A stretch of 64,000 nt of DNA. It comes from Natribaculum breve. Its GTDB lineage: Archaea > Halobacteriota > Halobacteria > Halobacteriales > Natrialbaceae. The DNA lies in contig NZ_CP095392.1 of assembly GCF_023008585.1 (NCBI RefSeq), forward strand, positions 124,001 through 188,000, given 5' to 3'. A model generated the notes under the pieces. That model worked only from the letters and a program-made list of their open reading frames with translations, was not told the origin of the DNA and searched no databases. This document shows, piece by piece, positions 27,165-35,599 of this stretch. A program made the translations under genes and the position numbers. The first letter of the stretch is position 1; the number at the start of each line of letters is the position of its first letter.

Positions 27165-28097
27165 ATGGCTACGAGCAGCAGCACTCAGGAAACGTTCGAT
27201 AATTCGGACACCCGGCACGACGAGATGCACAGGACGATCGAAGCATGGATCCAGGACCTGGTCGACGAGGTCGATAACGCCGTCTCGAGCGAGCAGTTCA
27301 CAGAGTGGTTAGACGTTCAGAGCCGCTTCCACGACTACTCGCACCGAAACACGCTGTTGATCAAACTCCAATGTCCAGAGGCAACACGCGTTGCTGGCTA
27401 CCGAACGTGGCAGAACGAGTTCGACCGGCATGTGAAAGAAGGGGAAACAGCGATCTGGATCTGGGCACCCATCATCGCGAAGCAGTGTCCCGACTGCGGA
27501 AACTCGCCGTCGTATCACGAGCGCAGTGACTGTGAATACGATGAGACACCGCCGGGCAGCTGGGAGAAAGGACTCGTGGGCTTTCGGCCAGCGCCCGTCT
27601 TCGATATCTCACAGACTGACGGTGAGCCACTGCCCGACCTCGAAACCGAAGCAAGGGGACAGACTGACGAATTAATCCCCGCACTCCTCGAGGCAGCAGA
27701 CGCACTCGAGGTAGACGTAGCGGTCGTGCCACCCCAGGACTGGTCCCATGGAGACGCCAGCGGCGTCTGTCAGTATCGACCGGCACAACAGCCACGCGTC
27801 GCCGTCCGTGATCGCGAGAACGACGCTGACCTCGCCGTCACGCTCGTTCACGAGTACACACATGCGCTGTTGCACAGCGTCGATGACGAGGCTGAGCGAT
27901 CGAAACGTGAACTCGAGGCCGAAGCGGTCGGCTACATTGTCGGTCGCTATTTCGAACTGGACACGAGTGGGTCGGCGTTCTACCTTGCTGCATGGGAGGA
28001 TGACGAACCCGAGTCGATCCTCGATCGCCTCGAGCGAATCAGTTCGACCGCCCACGAAATCATCGACGTCGTCGACGGGGTGATGGCCGATGAGTGA
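27165..28097 (+). CDS. ArdC-like ssDNA-binding domain with zincin metallopeptidase
   Basis: 310 residues. Residues about 40-105 (EWLDVQSRFHDYSHRNTLLIKLQCPEATRVAGYRTWQ) match the ArdC N-terminal ssDNA-binding domain of anti-restriction proteins. A zinc-knuckle insert (CPDCGNSPSYHERSDCEY) follows. The C-terminal half carries HEYTHALLH with a downstream Glu in ELEAEAVGYIVGRYF, the ImmA/IrrE-type gluzincin motif. ArdC-type proteins protect incoming plasmid DNA; ImmA-type peptidases cleave repressors. It overlaps the HalOD1 gene by 8 bp. A deleted copy lies at 20610 and a chimeric relic at 31550. Confidence 0.85.
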   Translation: MATSSSTQETFDNSDTRHDEMHRTIEAWIQDLVDEVDNAVSSEQFTEWLDVQSRFHDYSHRNTLLIKLQCPEATRVAGYRTWQNEFDRHVKEGETAIWIWAPIIAKQCPDCGNSPSYHERSDCEYDETPPGSWEKGLVGFRPAPVFDISQTDGEPLPDLETEARGQTDELIPALLEAADALEVDVAVVPPQDWSHGDASGVCQYRPAQQPRVAVRDRENDADLAVTLVHEYTHALLHSVDDEAERSKRELEAEAVGYIVGRYFELDTSGSAFYLAAWEDDEPESILDRLERISSTAHEIIDVVDGVMADE

Positions 28098-28305
28098 TGG
28101 ACCGCTTCTGTTCAAGATCGTCGAGGCACTCGAGAACCAGGGACTCGGCCGCAATGAGTACCAACTGCAGCGGGTGATCGACGTCGAAGCACTCGAGCAA
28201 CTTGTGGACTCAGCAGATCCACACACTGATCTCGAAATCCAATTCACGGTTAGTGAGTTCCGTGTGCTAGTTACAGACTCTGAGGTGACTGTCGATAGAA
28301 TATAG
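28090..28305 (+). CDS. Small HalOD1-domain protein
   Basis: 71 residues: LLFKIVEALENQGLGRNEYQLQRVIDVEALEQLVDSAD then LEIQFTVSEFRVLVTDSEVTV, a minimal HalOD1 fold. It starts inside the ArdC-zincin gene (8-bp overlap) and is translationally coupled to it. It is about 90 percent identical by eye to the protein at 31692 and to the truncated copy at 20725, always behind an ArdC C-terminus, so the two are likely functional partners. Confidence 0.75.
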   Translation: MSDGPLLFKIVEALENQGLGRNEYQLQRVIDVEALEQLVDSADPHTDLEIQFTVSEFRVLVTDSEVTVDRI

Positions 28306-28425
28306 ATCCACGCTTTCAGGGCGTTTTAAGGGTTTCAGACATCTCCTCTCCGGTATCCAGAGGCGTATTCAAATCTATTTCTTTCGTGAACCGGTTAGTC
28401 TGCTGTATACGAGACATATTCGGAG

Positions 28426-28443
28426 TAGTGTGGAGACACACTA
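28426..28443. promoter_or_regulatory. Palindrome TAGTGTG-GAGA-CACACTA upstream of vapB
   Basis: A perfect 7-bp inverted repeat with a 4-bp spacer, 32 bp before the AbrB-type antitoxin ATG. It is placed as an autoregulatory operator for the VapBC complex. Direct observation; the binding protein is inferred. Confidence 0.55.
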
Positions 28444-28475
28444 GGTTTTTCAGGATCAGCCTCGTATCGATAGAT

Positions 28476-28727
28476 ATGAGCAGTGAGCGGATCGACGCCG
28501 AAAGTAAGGTGTCAGGGAATCAAGCGAACATCCCAGCTCGAATTCGGCGTGAACTCGGTATCGACGACGGTGATCAGCTTCGGTGGCATATCGAAGACGA
28601 TGGGAGCGTCCGCGTCCAAGTCATTCAACAGCAAACGGGAACGTTTGCCGAGTTCGATGGCTACGAGGGCAAGACGGATACCAACGTTACGGCCGATCAT
28701 GACGCTTGGGGCGTCGATGTAGAGTAA
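28476..28727 (+). CDS. vapB: AbrB/MazE-type antitoxin
   Basis: 83 residues from ATG 28476. RIDAESKVSGNQANIPARIRRELGIDDGDQLRWHIEDDGSVRVQVIQQ is a SpoVT/AbrB swapped-hairpin DNA-binding domain. The acidic tail would neutralise the PIN toxin, which starts immediately after the stop with no gap. Such pairs repress their own promoter; a palindrome lies just upstream. Confidence 0.85.
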   Translation: MSSERIDAESKVSGNQANIPARIRRELGIDDGDQLRWHIEDDGSVRVQVIQQQTGTFAEFDGYEGKTDTNVTADHDAWGVDVE

Positions 28728-29162
28728 ATGCCACGCGCGCTCATCGATACGACAGTTCTCTTCGCAGCAGCATACCGACGGGACAGTTCTCACGAAGTCG
28801 CGCTTCCGGTACTTCGTGGCATCGACAGTGGGGACCTTCCAGAGGCGGTGGTCCTTGACTACGTCCTCGCGGAAACGCTCAACGGGCTCGTTACCCATGC
28901 CGGCCACGACGCAGCTGTTGATCTCCTCAATCGTATTGAGGAAAACGCTCGCTTCCATATCGACTCGCTCACTGCCGACGCCCTTGCAACGGGAAAAGCA
29001 CTGTTCCGACAGCATGAGCCGCTGTCTTTTGTCGATAGCTGCATTATTGCGTACATGCAGACCGAGGGGCTCGGCTATCTGTATGCATTCGACGATGACT
29101 TGGATGCAGCAGAAGATGTCTACCGACTCGACACAGCCACGAACCCCTACGATCCTAATTGA
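28728..29162 (+). CDS. vapC: PIN-domain ribonuclease toxin
   Basis: 144 residues. PIN acidic residues: D in ALIDTTVLFAAAY, E in VLAETLNGLV, D in LSFVDSCIIAYM, and the D cluster in LYAFDDDLDAAE. VapC toxins cleave tRNA or rRNA with Mg2+. Adjacent and in phase with the AbrB antitoxin. Confidence 0.88.
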   Translation: MPRALIDTTVLFAAAYRRDSSHEVALPVLRGIDSGDLPEAVVLDYVLAETLNGLVTHAGHDAAVDLLNRIEENARFHIDSLTADALATGKALFRQHEPLSFVDSCIIAYMQTEGLGYLYAFDDDLDAAEDVYRLDTATNPYDPN

Positions 29163-29249
29163 CGCCGACAGACAATATGCACATTACTAGCCACGTAATG
29201 ACTTCACTGAACGGGAAGATTTAGGATCAAGTGCTTCGTTCTGGGCGAC

Positions 29250-31508
29250 ATGTCTCTCCTCTTCGAGAGTGCGATCGGCAATTTTGACCTCTCGAGTGCT
29301 GCCCTCCATTCACCGGCAGACGAGACGTTCGAATCGGTTCGAGATGATCCTATTCCAATCGATGGGATCGTCGAATATGCGAGCTACCACGACCAACTCG
29401 TACATCCCGAGAAAGACGACTGGACCGTAATTCCGCTCCATACACGCAATAGCGCAGAACTCTCGGGCGAATATCTCGCCTTCACAGAACACACACTCCA
29501 TGGCGATGTTTTCATCTACGATGATGGCGACGACTATGCTTCGGTTGATCAAGACACGTTTGCCGTCTCATCGCTAGCCAACCGGGTACGCTTCTGGCAC
29601 TCCGATTACGCGCCTGACGATCCGCCGTCGTACTTCGACTCCCCAATTGCAGAGCGTGAACCACCGCGAAATCCGCTTTCTGACGACAACGACACAGACA
29701 CCTTCTTTGACGAACTCGAGTCGTTTGTTCGGGCAGAGATGGACGCCCAACGTGACCAAAATCGAGCGAAAGCAGCCGCGTCAACGCCCCAGGCACTCCG
29801 TTCCGAGGGGTTCGGTGCGATTCCATCGCTTGCATCCCTTGGCCACCCAGAAGATGGTATCTACCGATTCAGAATTGATGACGGGCAAGTAGATCGGCAG
29901 CATGACACGCATCGAGTCGTCCAGAGTGAATTCCGGATCTTCGAAGGGAACGAGGTGCTCCTCCACCCACCAAGCAAAGAGCACTCACCAGATGCGTTCC
30001 CGATTCCAGCGACAGTCGATGCGATCGAGGGACTAACCGTCAGTCTCGCTATCGACTGGTATACGATCGAGAACCGGTCGACTGTCGGTGCGTTCCTCCG
30101 CCAGAAGCGACGGAGATTTGCACTCACCCAACTGTTGAATCCCGTTCCGTACGAGCGCGAACTTGCTGCGATTGCGCGCGTTCGCGAGCGTGATGATCAA
30201 CGCGCGCTCTTGACAGGCGACACAGCAGTCACCTTCGGGGACACGGCTGGTGTCAAGAGTAGCCAGCAAGACGTCGAACTGAACCAGGAACAGGAGCTCG
30301 CAGTGTCCTGTGCCCTCCTTGCTGATCACCTCTTTTGCATTCACGGGCCGCCAGGCACAGGCAAGACGCGAACGCTCGTCGAAGTCGTCAGGCGCTCAGT
30401 CGAGGCTGGGGACGACGTCCTCGTCTGTGCCGATTCAAACCAAGCAGTCGACAATCTCGTTGCTGGCTCGAGTACAGCGACCGAAACCGACGACCGATCG
30501 CTACACGCCCATGCACAACACGGTGACGGCGAGTTCGAACTCCGACGCGTGAACGCCAGCAGATCCTCGAACGAGGTCGTCAGCACCCAGTATGCCACCT
30601 GCGACGGACTGGCCGACGTCGTCGCAGCGACGAACAGCAGCGCAGCGACCCTCGAGCGAGAGTTCGATGTCCTCGTCCTCGATGAGGCGACACAGGCGAC
30701 ATGCACCGCCTCGTGTATCCCGCTTGCGCGAGCGGACAAAGTGATCCTCGCAGGCGACCACAAGCAGTTGCCGCCATTCAGTGCAACCGAAGAGCCACCG
30801 GAGTCTGCAGCCGGTCTCTCCCTGTTCGAGCACCTCTACGCCGACGGCGGCGTTTACGAGGGTGTCGGCGTCCAGCTCCGAACGCAGTACCGGATGCATC
30901 GCGACATCGCCTGGTTTCCGAACCGCCGCTTCTACGACCGGGCCCTGCGGCAAGGGCGTGACGTTACCGCACTCGAGGACCGGCCTGCATTCGTCGGATA
31001 TGATATCGGTGGGAGCGAGGAAACGATCGATCACTCCAAGCGCAACGACGCGGAGGTGCGACTCGTTGCCCATATCGTCGGCGAACTGCTCGCCGATGCA
31101 GATCTCAGCCCATCCGAAATCGGCGTCATTACGCCATACACGGCTCAGGCTAACGCGATTCAAAAGAAGCTAGCGAGACATCTTGATTCTGGAAGAAACA
31201 TCACGGTCGACACGATCGATTCCTTCCAAGGGAGCGAAAAAGTCGCAATCGTAATTTCGTTGGTCCGAAGTAACACAACGGGCGAGACAGGCTTCCTCGA
31301 GCGTCCACTTGATGGTCCCCGACGGTTGAACGTCGCGATGACTCGTGCCCAACAGTTCTGTGCGATCGTCGGCGACTGGTACACGTTACGCTCATCTCCA
31401 GACGGCACCGACGAAAACACTGGCCTGTACGATGACCTCTACTCATTCCTCGAGAGCACAGGGAGACTACGTCAGGTCGAACCGGAGTTCATTCCCGTTC
31501 CCAAGTAA
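29250..31508 (+). CDS. SF1 helicase of the UPF1/DNA2/IGHMBP2 type
   Basis: 752 residues. The N-terminal 350 residues are acidic and family-specific (an OB-like stretch around VDRQHDTHRVVQSEFRIFEGNEVLLHPPS). Helicase core: Walker A GPPGTGKT at about 366-373; CADSNQAVDNLV (motif Ia); VLDEATQAT (II); GDHKQLPPF (III); LRTQYRMHRDI (IV); ITPYTAQ; VDTIDSFQGSEKVAIVISLVRSN (V); RRLNVAMTRAQ (VI). Enzymes of this class translocate 5'-3' on ssDNA or RNA. In accessory regions they often act in phage or plasmid defence; no nuclease domain is fused. It is transcribed after vapBC with an 87-bp gap. Confidence 0.9.
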   Translation: MSLLFESAIGNFDLSSAALHSPADETFESVRDDPIPIDGIVEYASYHDQLVHPEKDDWTVIPLHTRNSAELSGEYLAFTEHTLHGDVFIYDDGDDYASVDQDTFAVSSLANRVRFWHSDYAPDDPPSYFDSPIAEREPPRNPLSDDNDTDTFFDELESFVRAEMDAQRDQNRAKAAASTPQALRSEGFGAIPSLASLGHPEDGIYRFRIDDGQVDRQHDTHRVVQSEFRIFEGNEVLLHPPSKEHSPDAFPIPATVDAIEGLTVSLAIDWYTIENRSTVGAFLRQKRRRFALTQLLNPVPYERELAAIARVRERDDQRALLTGDTAVTFGDTAGVKSSQQDVELNQEQELAVSCALLADHLFCIHGPPGTGKTRTLVEVVRRSVEAGDDVLVCADSNQAVDNLVAGSSTATETDDRSLHAHAQHGDGEFELRRVNASRSSNEVVSTQYATCDGLADVVAATNSSAATLEREFDVLVLDEATQATCTASCIPLARADKVILAGDHKQLPPFSATEEPPESAAGLSLFEHLYADGGVYEGVGVQLRTQYRMHRDIAWFPNRRFYDRALRQGRDVTALEDRPAFVGYDIGGSEETIDHSKRNDAEVRLVAHIVGELLADADLSPSEIGVITPYTAQANAIQKKLARHLDSGRNITVDTIDSFQGSEKVAIVISLVRSNTTGETGFLERPLDGPRRLNVAMTRAQQFCAIVGDWYTLRSSPDGTDENTGLYDDLYSFLESTGRLRQVEPEFIPVPK

Positions 31509-31549
31509 CCGCTCGGTTCGGTTTCTGTGGTGCCAGATGGGTGGACACC

Positions 31550-31699
31550 ATGACAGAACATCCAACGCTCTCAGAGTTCGCCACGACCGAGACAACTGAC
31601 TCGAGGCCAAAGCGGTGGGCTACATCGTTGGGAGATGCTTCGAGTTCGACCGCCCGGGAGATCATCAACGTCGTCGGCGGGGTGATGGCCGATGAGTGA
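31550..31699 (+). pseudogene. Chimeric relic: GHKL-gene start fused to ArdC-gene end
   Basis: The first 19 codons (MTEHPTLSEFATTETTDSR) and the 40 bp before them match the start of the gene at 33576. At GACTCGAGGCC the sequence switches to the 3' part of the ArdC gene (GAGGCC.AAGCGGT.GGCTACAT, then CATCGACGTCGTCGACGGGGTGATGGCCGATGAG-like), itself with a further internal deletion. It ends overlapping the next HalOD1 gene as in the parent locus. Confidence 0.8.
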
Positions 31700-31907
31700 T
31701 AGAACGCGTCTGTTCGAGATCGTCGAGGCATTCGAGAAGCAGGGACTCGGCCGCAATGAATACCAACTGCAGCGGGTGATCGACGTCGAAGCACTCGAGC
31801 AACTTGTGGACTCAGCAGATTCACACACTGATCTCGAAATTCAATTCACGGTTAGTGAGTTCGGCGTGTTGGTTACAGACTCCGGAGTCACTGTCACTAG
31901 AATGTAA
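31692..31907 (+). CDS. Small HalOD1-domain protein, second intact copy
   Basis: 71 residues, differing from the protein at 28090 in only about ten positions (for example RTRLFEIVEAFEKQ). The frame is intact although the upstream ArdC gene is reduced to a relic. It may still be made if the duplicated upstream region supplies a promoter. Probable HalOD1 fold, function unknown. Confidence 0.65.
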   Translation: MSDRTRLFEIVEAFEKQGLGRNEYQLQRVIDVEALEQLVDSADSHTDLEIQFTVSEFGVLVTDSGVTVTRM

Positions 31908-31913
31908 TTTCTG

Positions 31914-32363
31914 TCAGGCACCACTAATATCGTCTGGAACAACGGTGAAATCGAGAGTGCGGAAATCACGTCGGTCAAATGTGAAAACGTGCTCGATGCC
32001 ACAATCGGCAGCGAGGACAGCACTCGAGTGATCAACAAACGAAATCTGCTGATCATCGTATTCGGCAAGTTGTTCGCAGCTTCGATCAAAGGCGTTCCCA
32101 CCAACTGAAAGAACGTTGAAGCTACTGGCTTTTCGAATGGTCTCAAGTGCGTTTACCGCTGCTCGGTGGCTGACTTTTCGAAGCATGAGGGTCGCAAGTT
32201 CAGAGAGAACGTACCGGCTTGTGAACAACGGATCAAATCGGAGGTCGCCTGAACGGATTCCATCGAAGACGGCAGTTGCACGCTCGTGCTCTGCAGCCCG
32301 CTCGTTGAACCGAGCGAAGAATGCGGCAGTATCGATAAACAATGGCTCTGGTGCAGTTGTCAT
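31914..32363 (-). CDS. PIN-domain toxin
   Basis: 149 residues. PIN acidic set: D in LFIDTAAFFARF, E in VLSELATLML, D in ISFVDHSSAVLA, D in HVFTFDRRDFRTL. It lies 9 bp downstream of a winged-helix gene on the same strand, forming a VapC-like toxin with a non-AbrB partner. It is one of four toxin-antitoxin-like pairs in this island. Confidence 0.85.
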   Translation of the reverse strand: MTTAPEPLFIDTAAFFARFNERAAEHERATAVFDGIRSGDLRFDPLFTSRYVLSELATLMLRKVSHRAAVNALETIRKASSFNVLSVGGNAFDRSCEQLAEYDDQQISFVDHSSAVLAADCGIEHVFTFDRRDFRTLDFTVVPDDISGA

Positions 32364-32372
32364 TTGACACCG

Positions 32373-32708
32373 CTAGCTGTAGAGGACGTCGTCGATATCC
32401 TCAGCACTCATCTCTTCGCCGGCATAGGTTTCCGCCTCCCAGAAAGTATCGTCTGGATCAACATGCTGGACGATGTATGTGTCCTCTTCTAGGCTCCAGA
32501 CTAACGACGTCCCAATCTTCTTGCAGCTGACTTTCCCCTGATCCTCGAGTCGGCGTAGGCGCCGGTCGGCGTTCTGCCGTGTCACACCAACTGCCTCAGC
32601 AATCTCCGACGTGCCAGCCGGCTCCCGCTCAGCGACGGCTGCAAGATACTCCCGGTCGGTATGCTCGGCCTGGAAGTGACCACGGTCGTCGCGATTATTT
32701 CCGCTCAT
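32373..32708 (-). CDS. Winged-helix antitoxin/regulator paired with PIN toxin
   Basis: 111 residues from ATG 32708. TDREYLAAVAEREPAGTSEIAEAVGVTRQNADRRLRRLEDQGKVSCKKIGTSLVWSL is an ArsR/MarR-like winged helix. The acidic C-terminus (VDPDDTFWEAETYAGEEMSAEDIDDVLYS) is the likely toxin-binding tail. The frame is open further upstream, but that extension is not protein-like. Confidence 0.75.
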   Translation of the reverse strand: MSGNNRDDRGHFQAEHTDREYLAAVAEREPAGTSEIAEAVGVTRQNADRRLRRLEDQGKVSCKKIGTSLVWSLEEDTYIVQHVDPDDTFWEAETYAGEEMSAEDIDDVLYS

Positions 32709-32978
32709 ACCTACGGATATTCTCTCTAGCGTCTTAACGGTTTGCTCGGGAGCAACCCGAAACGATTCGAGCCATGCGTAGTGTTGACTGACTTGCCAAT
32801 AATACCGGCTTCTAACGATGAAGGCTCCTGCTCCAAGGCGATAATTCGATAGATTACTAATCCTAGAGGGCGTCACAGAAGTCTTCTCACGGCATTGATT
32901 ACAACTCCCCCTACGGTGAATAACACGATAGGTGAGTATGCAAATATCTCGTATAGGACCCCTTCCAAGAATGTGATA

Positions 32979-33287
32979 TCACTCCGAGGAAATGGAAGAT
33001 TCTCGTTCTTTCCACACGGCAAAGAGCCCGCGGAAGAACAATCCAATGAATCCGATCAACAGCAGAATTGCACTAATCAGCCCGATTGAGTGGGGAAATG
33101 CGATGAGAGTTCCTTCTTCAAGTCCGATCAGTACTTGGTAGCTAAGCCAGAAGATGAATGCTGGAACAAAATATCGTCTACTACGGCCGGTTTCGGTTAT
33201 TTTTGGGGCGATCAAGAGAGCACAAATCCCGAACAGTGGAATGAGGATCTCGATAACGTTCTGTTCTCCACCGAACCACTCGATCAT
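32979..33287 (-). CDS. Small membrane protein, function unknown
   Basis: 102 residues from the ATG at 33287 (MIEWFGGEQNVIE); a start 36 bp upstream is also open. Three hydrophobic segments: IEILIPLFGICALLIA; YFVPAFIFWLSYQVLIGL; and SIGLISAILLLIGFIGLFFRGLFAVW. The charged tail is WKERESSISSE. No family recognised. Confidence 0.5.
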   Translation of the reverse strand: MIEWFGGEQNVIEILIPLFGICALLIAPKITETGRSRRYFVPAFIFWLSYQVLIGLEEGTLIAFPHSIGLISAILLLIGFIGLFFRGLFAVWKERESSISSE

Positions 33288-33575
33288 TGTTATAGAACGT
33301 ATATCACAAGAACTTATTTTCACTCATTCACCCTCAAGTAGGGATAACTGCACAACCTGTACTTATTGAATCTGGGTACGGCATAGTAGATGAGAGACCT
33401 ATTCTATGACACTCTCATCCTAGGTTACTAATCCAGCATTGTATTCCAGAGTACAGACAGGACGAAGCAGGCAGCCATTGTCCGAATCTATCTACCAGTT
33501 CCAGCAGCTACCGCGACTAGCGAAAGTGCTCGAGTTCCGCCGTTCGGTTTCTGTGGTGCCACATGGGCGGACACC
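33288..33575. other. Intergenic region before the GHKL gene
   Basis: About 290 bp, AT-richer; no gene. The last 40 bp (CGGTTTCTGTGGTGCCA...) also precede the chimeric relic at 31550, so they form the duplicated leader of the GHKL gene. Confidence 0.5.
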
Positions 33576-35285
33576 ATGACAGAACATCTAACACTCTCGG
33601 AGTTCGCCACGAACGAGACAACTGACTCGAGGCAGGCCAGTCAACGATCGACTGGCGAGACCGTGACGATGACGGCCGACGAGCGGGTCGCAACGTACCT
33701 CATCGAAGACCAGATGGCAGATCTCACAGACGCGATTCGCGAAGCCGTCCAAAACGGCATCGACAGTCCCGGGTCATCCCGTGTGCTGGTTAGCGTCTCG
33801 CCCGAGCAATCGCTCATCCTCGACGATGGCGCTGGTGTCGATCTCGAGTCGACAGAGGGGCGACGCAACCTGTCAGTACTCGGTGCAGGAAGCAAGCAGC
33901 GGTCGGACGACGAGACAATTGGTGAGTGGGGCATCGGCAAGGGTGCGATCATCGCGAAAGGCGCCGTTCGTATCTGGAGTCACGACACCGCACTGAGTTT
34001 CGACTACCGCGATCAACGCGACTCGGGACCGTGGGCAGACATCAGCGGTCGCGACGGCCAACTTGTAGAGGTCGACCACTACCTCGAGGGGATGCTCGTC
34101 GAGATCGATCACTACGAAGACGAAGTGCCCGATCCAGACAGCTACCGGTGGCGGCGCTACGTTCGCGATCTTCGCAAGCGCTTCGCGTACGTGCAATCCC
34201 GGACAGGCGTCTCGGTCGTGATCAACGGCGAACCGGTCGATCAGGGGGATCCACTCGAGGCAGTGGCCGACTCGCCACACCCATCACTTGCTCGCGAAAC
34301 CGAGGAGGCGATCCTCGCACTCGAGTACACGCCTCACGAGGGACTCGACATCTACAGCAATGGGCTCTACGTCACGACGAAGCGCGAGTACGGACTTGGT
34401 GGGCTCGTTGTCTCGAAGGGGAATCTGACGCTGAACTTTGCGCGTAACGACATCCAGTCCGGCTGTGACCGCTGGCAGCGGATCGACCACGCACTCGAGC
34501 AGGCGCGTGATGACCTGTACGCAAATGTCTCAGACGACCGGCTGACTGCCGAGAGCCGTGAAGTGATGGTCGAAGCGATGGCGTCCGAGTCATCGGACGA
34601 GCAGTGGACCGATCGCAAACTGTTCCAGCTGGCAACCGAATCCCGCATCAGCCTCGAGGAGATCCAGGCGGCCCCGAAGATCGGGTGGGTCGACGGCGCT
34701 CAGAAAGGCGCAGATAAACTCGTCGAGCGTGGCTACGTCGTCCTTGATACGAGCGATGTGGCAACGCAACGACTTCACGACCTTGCTACCGACGAGAACA
34801 CATCGATAGCGGTGCCGGAAACATTCGATGTCGGTGAGCAGGCAACATCAGAGGGCGTTTGGACGGGCTATCATCGCATCGAGGACGAGTCGCAGTTGAA
34901 CGCTGACCAGCGGCGGTATCTGCTCTTTGCTCGAGTGTTGGCCTCGGAACTTGAGATCGACCGAGATGTGTACTATGGTGAAGCGAGTGCCGATGCCTGG
35001 ACCGACGGCAGAACGTACATCGTGATCACTGACTCCGCTGTAACGAGCCGGCAGCGTGCGGTCTGGATGCACGACCTGTATCTCGTAGTGTTGCACGAAG
35101 CAGCCCACGAGACCTCGAGTACGGATCGGCCGTCACACGGGCACCATTTCGAGAGCACGTTTCGCTCACTGATCGAGGATCCAGCGAACCGCGAAACGTT
35201 TTCGACCCTTGTTCAGGCGGTTGTTGATAACGGGTTCGAGGCTGTGTTCGACGATGCTGAGGTGCAACTGCAGACGAGTGACTGA
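33576..35285 (+). CDS. GHKL ATPase fused to an HEAAH metalloprotease-like domain
   Basis: 569 residues. N-terminal Bergerat-fold ATPase: N-box EAVQNGIDS (Glu56, Asn60), G1 DDGAGVD at 83-89, G2 GEWGIGKGA at 117-125, followed by a transducer-like region (YEYGLGGLVVSKGNLTLNFARND). The C-terminal 90 residues contain VVLHEAAHETSSTDRPSHGHHF (in part residues 504-525): HEAAH at 507-511 with further His at 521, 523 and 524, a zincin-like metal site. Hsp90/MutL/HORMA-linked ATPases are common in defence systems; a GHKL-zincin fusion is unusual. Its start region is duplicated at 31550. Function unknown. Confidence 0.7.
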   Translation: MTEHLTLSEFATNETTDSRQASQRSTGETVTMTADERVATYLIEDQMADLTDAIREAVQNGIDSPGSSRVLVSVSPEQSLILDDGAGVDLESTEGRRNLSVLGAGSKQRSDDETIGEWGIGKGAIIAKGAVRIWSHDTALSFDYRDQRDSGPWADISGRDGQLVEVDHYLEGMLVEIDHYEDEVPDPDSYRWRRYVRDLRKRFAYVQSRTGVSVVINGEPVDQGDPLEAVADSPHPSLARETEEAILALEYTPHEGLDIYSNGLYVTTKREYGLGGLVVSKGNLTLNFARNDIQSGCDRWQRIDHALEQARDDLYANVSDDRLTAESREVMVEAMASESSDEQWTDRKLFQLATESRISLEEIQAAPKIGWVDGAQKGADKLVERGYVVLDTSDVATQRLHDLATDENTSIAVPETFDVGEQATSEGVWTGYHRIEDESQLNADQRRYLLFARVLASELEIDRDVYYGEASADAWTDGRTYIVITDSAVTSRQRAVWMHDLYLVVLHEAAHETSSTDRPSHGHHFESTFRSLIEDPANRETFSTLVQAVVDNGFEAVFDDAEVQLQTSD

Positions 35286-35599
35286 GTGACAGAAGCCGAT
35301 TTTCGATGGTTGGACCAAATACATTATTACTTACTGCTCATCAGAACTGGATGGCGGGAGGGGAGATTCGAACGGTCTTCCATCTCTCTCGCTGGGACAT
35401 CTTCGGGGGCTCCACAGTCGACCCATCCACAAGTCCACCACCACCACCATCACTATCGACCCCCGTAACCCTCTCTAAACGTCGATTGTTGCCGCTTGAG
35501 CCGCAATGAGCAGATACTGCTCTGCTAGGTCAGAAGCGTTCAAGTAAATTATCGAGTCTCGAGGCTGATCTGGCGTGGCAGGACTCGAGCGGAATGGGG
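35286..35599. other. Gene-free spacer with a CCA/CAC simple repeat
   Basis: About 310 bp. A short open frame with a His run arises from a CCACCACCACCATCAC tract near 35436 and is not gene-like. A complementary GGTGGTGGTGGT tract occurs at 37555. Nothing else seen. Confidence 0.5.

Noticed and set aside
35286..35468. Short open frame with a six-histidine run
   Set aside because: The His run comes from a CCA/CAC simple repeat, the rest has no haloarchaeal protein character, and no homologous frame was seen elsewhere.
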